This document shows, in pieces, positions 61,280 to 64,000 of a stretch of DNA of 64,000 nucleotides. The stretch is taken from positions 3,224,001-3,288,000 of the forward strand of contig OZ257131.1 of the NCBI GenBank assembly GCA_965278985.1, in the 5' to 3' direction. Within the stretch, counting starts at the first letter, position 1; each line of letters opens with the position of its first letter. A program made the position numbers and the translations under genes. The stretch is from CAISIP01 sp965278985 (GTDB taxonomy: Bacteria > Pseudomonadota > Gammaproteobacteria > Burkholderiales > Burkholderiaceae_C). The notes under the pieces are model-generated. The model ran no database searches and was not told where the DNA came from. It was given only the letters and a program-made list of their open reading frames with translations.

Positions 61280-63490
61280 ATGTCGCGTTGCGTGCCTTCA
61301 ACCACGACCCTGCCCGCGCATTCCGCGCGGCGGCGGCCCTGGCTGCGCCTGCTGGCGGCCTGGATGGTCGCGGGCCTGGCGACGACGGCCGCGCTGGCCC
61401 TGCCGCGTTACGACACCGTGCGGCAGGCCTACACGCCCTCCGACACACTGCTGCTCGACCGCAACGGCGATGTGGTGCAGCGCCTGCGCAGCGACCCAGG
61501 CGTGCGCCGCGGCCAGTGGACCAGTCTCGCGGAGATATCGCCCGCGCTGCGCACGGCACTGGTGCTCGGCGAAGACCAGCGCTTCTACGCCCACAGTGGC
61601 GTGGACTGGCGCGCCGTGTCGGCCGCTGCCTGGGCCAACCTGTGGAACACGCGCACGCGCGGCGCGTCCACCATCACCATGCAGCTGGCCGGCCTGCTGG
61701 ACGACGACCTGCGCGCTGGCGCCGGTGGCCGCAGCCTCATGCAGAAGATCGGCCAGGGCGCGTCGGCACAGCAACTGGAGCGGGCATGGCGCAAGGACCA
61801 GATCCTCGAGGCTTACCTGAACCTCGTGCCCTTCCGCGGCGAGCTGGTGGGTGTCGATGCGCTCAGCCGCAGCCTCTTTGGCAAGGCACCGCACGGCCTG
61901 GACCACCGCGAGGCCGCGGTCGCCGCCGCACTGGTGCGCGCCCCGAACGCCGCGCCCGCCGTGGTGGCCCGGCGAGCCTGCGAGGTGCTGCAGCAGCTGG
62001 AGCAGGCCAGCGCCGCACAGGCCTGTGCCGGGCTGGACGCGTACACCGGGCTGGCCCTGCAACGCCGCGCCTTCGATGCCAGCGAGGGCATCGCGCCCCA
62101 TGCCGCACGGCTGCTGCTGCAGCAGGCCCGGCGCGACGGCCCGGTACCCACCACACTCGCAAGCAGCCTGCGCGCCGACGTGCAACGCGTGGCCCAGGAA
62201 GCGCTGCAGCAGCAGCTGCGCGAGCTGCAGGGCCGCAAGGTGCAGGATGGCGCCGTGGTAGTGCTGGACAACGCCACCGGCGAAGTGCTGGCCTGGGTGG
62301 GCTCGTCGGGCGCGCTCAGCGTCGCGGCCGAGGTGGATGCGGCATTGGCGCCGCGCCAGCCCGGCTCCACGCTCAAGCCCTTCCTCTACGCACAGGCCAT
62401 CGCGGAGCGGCGCCTCACGGCGGCCTCGCTGCTGGAAGACGCGCCGGCCCACATCCAGACCGCGGCGGGCCTGTATGTGCCGCAGAACTACGACCTGCAT
62501 TTCAAGGGCTGGGTGTCGGCGCGCCAGGCGCTCGCCGCCTCCTTGAACGTGCCGGCCGTGCGCACGCTGGTGATGGTGTCGCCCGAGGCCTTCCACCGGC
62601 AGCTGCGAGCGCTGGGCCTGCCACTGGCCGAGACCGGCGACTACTTCGGCTACAGCCTGGCCCTGGGCAGCGCCGAGGTGCCGCTGGCCGACCTGGCGAA
62701 CGCCTACCGCGCGCTGGCCAATGGTGGCCGCTACAGCCCGCTGCGCTGGAAGACCGGCAGTGCGCCGGCGCTGCAGCCGGTGCTGGACCCGCGCGCCGCG
62801 TACATCGTCGGCGACATGCTGTCGGACCCGCTGGCGCGCGCCCCCACCTTCGGCAGCGACAGCGTGCTCGCCACACCCTTCTGGAGCGCCGTGAAGACCG
62901 GCACCAGCAAGGACATGCGCGACAACTGGGCCATCGGGTTTTCCACGCGCTACACCGTCGGCGTGTGGGTGGGCAATGCGGGCGGCGCGCCGATGCACGA
63001 CGTGAGCGGCATCAGCGGCGCGGCCCCCGTGTGGGCCACGTTGATGCGGTACCTGCACCGCGGCACACCGGGCGTCGCGCCGCAGGCCCCTGCGGGCGTG
63101 GTGCAACGCACCGTGGACATCACGGATGCGCAGGGCCGCGCCACCGAGGCCCGGCGCACCGAATGGTTCCTGCAGGGCACGGAGCAGGCGCGCTTCGCGC
63201 TGGCCTCACCGGCGGCACGCGCGCAGGGCACGGCCCGCATCACGGCGCCGGTCCACGGCACGGTGGTCGCGCTGGACCCGGACATCCCGCCCACGCGCCA
63301 GCGCCTGTGGCTGCAGGCCGAGGGCCACGACCCGCGCTGGCTGCTCGATGGCAAACCCCTGGGCCGCGGCAACCGCCTGGCCTGGCTGCCCTGGCCGGGC
63401 CGGCACGAGCTGCAACTGGCCAATGCACGCGGCGAGGTGGTGGACCGCATCGGGCTGGAGGTGCGTGGCGCGGGCGTGAAAACACCGTGA
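61280..63490 (+). CDS. pbpC: Penicillin-binding protein 1C
   Basis: A 736-aa bifunctional murein synthase. Single N-terminal anchor (LRLLAAWMVAGLATTAALAL), glycosyltransferase domain with E98 in LGEDQRFYAHSGVDW and GASTITMQLAGLL, then transpeptidase with S363 in PGSTLKPF, SLN and K539 in VKTGTSKDM, and a C-terminal BiPBP domain (about 650-736). It polymerises glycan and links peptides. ATG 61280 is chosen; an upstream frame has a Ser run from a TCC/TCT-rich stretch and lacks support. Normally found next to an A2M gene; here three genes lie between them. Confidence 0.93.
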   Translation: MSRCVPSTTTLPAHSARRRPWLRLLAAWMVAGLATTAALALPRYDTVRQAYTPSDTLLLDRNGDVVQRLRSDPGVRRGQWTSLAEISPALRTALVLGEDQRFYAHSGVDWRAVSAAAWANLWNTRTRGASTITMQLAGLLDDDLRAGAGGRSLMQKIGQGASAQQLERAWRKDQILEAYLNLVPFRGELVGVDALSRSLFGKAPHGLDHREAAVAAALVRAPNAAPAVVARRACEVLQQLEQASAAQACAGLDAYTGLALQRRAFDASEGIAPHAARLLLQQARRDGPVPTTLASSLRADVQRVAQEALQQQLRELQGRKVQDGAVVVLDNATGEVLAWVGSSGALSVAAEVDAALAPRQPGSTLKPFLYAQAIAERRLTAASLLEDAPAHIQTAAGLYVPQNYDLHFKGWVSARQALAASLNVPAVRTLVMVSPEAFHRQLRALGLPLAETGDYFGYSLALGSAEVPLADLANAYRALANGGRYSPLRWKTGSAPALQPVLDPRAAYIVGDMLSDPLARAPTFGSDSVLATPFWSAVKTGTSKDMRDNWAIGFSTRYTVGVWVGNAGGAPMHDVSGISGAAPVWATLMRYLHRGTPGVAPQAPAGVVQRTVDITDAQGRATEARRTEWFLQGTEQARFALASPAARAQGTARITAPVHGTVVALDPDIPPTRQRLWLQAEGHDPRWLLDGKPLGRGNRLAWLPWPGRHELQLANARGEVVDRIGLEVRGAGVKTP

Positions 63491-63603
63491 GGGGCTTGCG
63501 GTAATTTCATGCCGCCGGCAGCTGTTTTCAACCGCCCTGCGCCCGGCAGCCACTACCATTCGGGCGACCCGAGCCATCCGAGCCCTCTGCCCACCGACGC
63601 CCC

Positions 63604-64000
63604 ATGCCCGCCCCCATCACCACCATCGAAGACCTGCGCATCCTGGCCAAGAAACGCGTGCCGCGCATGTTCTACGACTACGCGGACTCGGGGTCGTGGA
63701 CCGAGGGCACCTACCGGGCCAACTCCGCGGACTTCCAGGGCATCCTGCTGCGCCAGCGCGTGGCCGTGAACATGCAGAACCGCAGCACGCGCACCACCAT
63801 GGTCGGCCACGACGTGGCCATGCCCGTGGCCATCGCGCCCACGGGCCTCACGGGCATGCAGCATGCCGATGGCGAGATCCTGGGGGCGCGTGCGGCCAAG
63901 CAGTTCGGCATCCCCTTCACGCTGTCGACGATGAGCATCTGCTCCATCGAGGACGTCGCTGCCGCCACCGACCGGCACCCCTTCTGGTTCCAGCTCTATG
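63604..64000 (+). CDS. FMN-dependent L-lactate dehydrogenase-like, N-terminal part
   Basis: The first 132 residues of an alpha-hydroxy-acid oxidase/dehydrogenase run off the right edge. TIEDLRILAKKRVPRMFYDYADSGSW contains the conserved Tyr. MPVAIAPTGLTGM and IPFTLSTMSICSIEDV line the FMN site, and FWFQLY ends the visible part. Members oxidise L-lactate or related 2-hydroxy acids (LldD, mandelate dehydrogenase). The substrate-binding C-terminal loop is missing from the window, so the substrate stays open. Confidence 0.9.
   Translation, partial: MPAPITTIEDLRILAKKRVPRMFYDYADSGSWTEGTYRANSADFQGILLRQRVAVNMQNRSTRTTMVGHDVAMPVAIAPTGLTGMQHADGEILGARAAKQFGIPFTLSTMSICSIEDVAAATDRHPFWFQLY

Overview
The window is about 64 kb of very GC-rich, densely packed bacterial chromosome. 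Gene content and style point to Burkholderiales, most likely Comamonadaceae (Acidovorax/Variovorax-like). The signs are two Bug/TctC-type solute-binding proteins without their own permease, a CoA-linked aromatic-acid operon with a maleate isomerase, a MidA/PTR1-like/FolB/TtcA housekeeping block, and a C-rich/G-rich hairpin repeat of the kind scattered through comamonad intergenic regions. This placement is inference from content, not a database match. I see no rRNA, tRNA, insertion sequence or CRISPR array. Both ends cut through genes: the tail of a class III aminotransferase on the left and the head of an LldD-type dehydrogenase on the right.

Layout. (1) 1-13.6 kb: two gene runs point at each other. 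The plus-strand run is aminotransferase, BioF2/GNAT-like transferase, arginase-fold protein and cyclopropane-synthase-like methyltransferase. The minus-strand run is NodT-type outer-membrane factor, FtsX-like permease, ABC ATPase, HlyD adaptor, HAD phosphatase, alpha/beta hydrolase, two small EamA proteins and a DegT aminotransferase. A response regulator and histidine kinase sit divergently at its head. Start/stop overlaps join most genes, so this reads as one regulated make-modify-export locus for an unknown (amino)lipid or small molecule, and it is my leading candidate for an undescribed system. (2) 13.6-23.0 kb: a TetR regulator is divergent from an aromatic-acid catabolic cluster (hydrolase, CurA-like reductase, Bug protein, EntE-like ligase, VOC protein, an 86-aa unknown, salicylyl-CoA-hydroxylase-like monooxygenase, hot-dog thioesterase, maleate isomerase). 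(3) 23.0-30.5 kb: VapBC toxin-antitoxin, DUF3830, cupin, a QorB-like reductase with a divergent AraC regulator, a KefB/YbaL-type antiporter, thioredoxin 2, an MFS transporter and DUF2905. (4) 30.5-34.6 kb: MidA-like methyltransferase, pteridine-reductase-like SDR, dihydroneopterin aldolase, TtcA and a lipoprotein. (5) 34.6-37.7 kb: LysR, an aromatic decarboxylase-type amidohydrolase and a Bug protein. (6) 37.7-44.4 kb: two glycosyltransferases (MGDG-synthase-like and GT4) are divergent from a membrane protein, a GSA-like aminotransferase and phosphatidylserine decarboxylase, which looks like a polar-lipid locus; a histidine phosphatase follows. (7) 44.4-51.7 kb: an orphan solute-binding protein, then two membrane c-di-GMP proteins with opposite degeneracies (one keeps EAL, the other keeps GGDEF). 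(8) 51.8-63.5 kb: a giant alpha-2-macroglobulin-like protein with an intact thioester motif and its usual partner PbpC, separated here by DUF2062, EAL-CBS-GGDEF and a small ferredoxin-fold-like gene.

How they work together. The window is an alternation of envelope-building and envelope-defence functions (tripartite export, lipid headgroup enzymes, A2M/PbpC) with aromatic-acid scavenging and c-di-GMP signalling. Several start codons are uncertain (NodT lipoprotein, DegT, EamA, DUF962-like protein, ligase); this is said in the entries.
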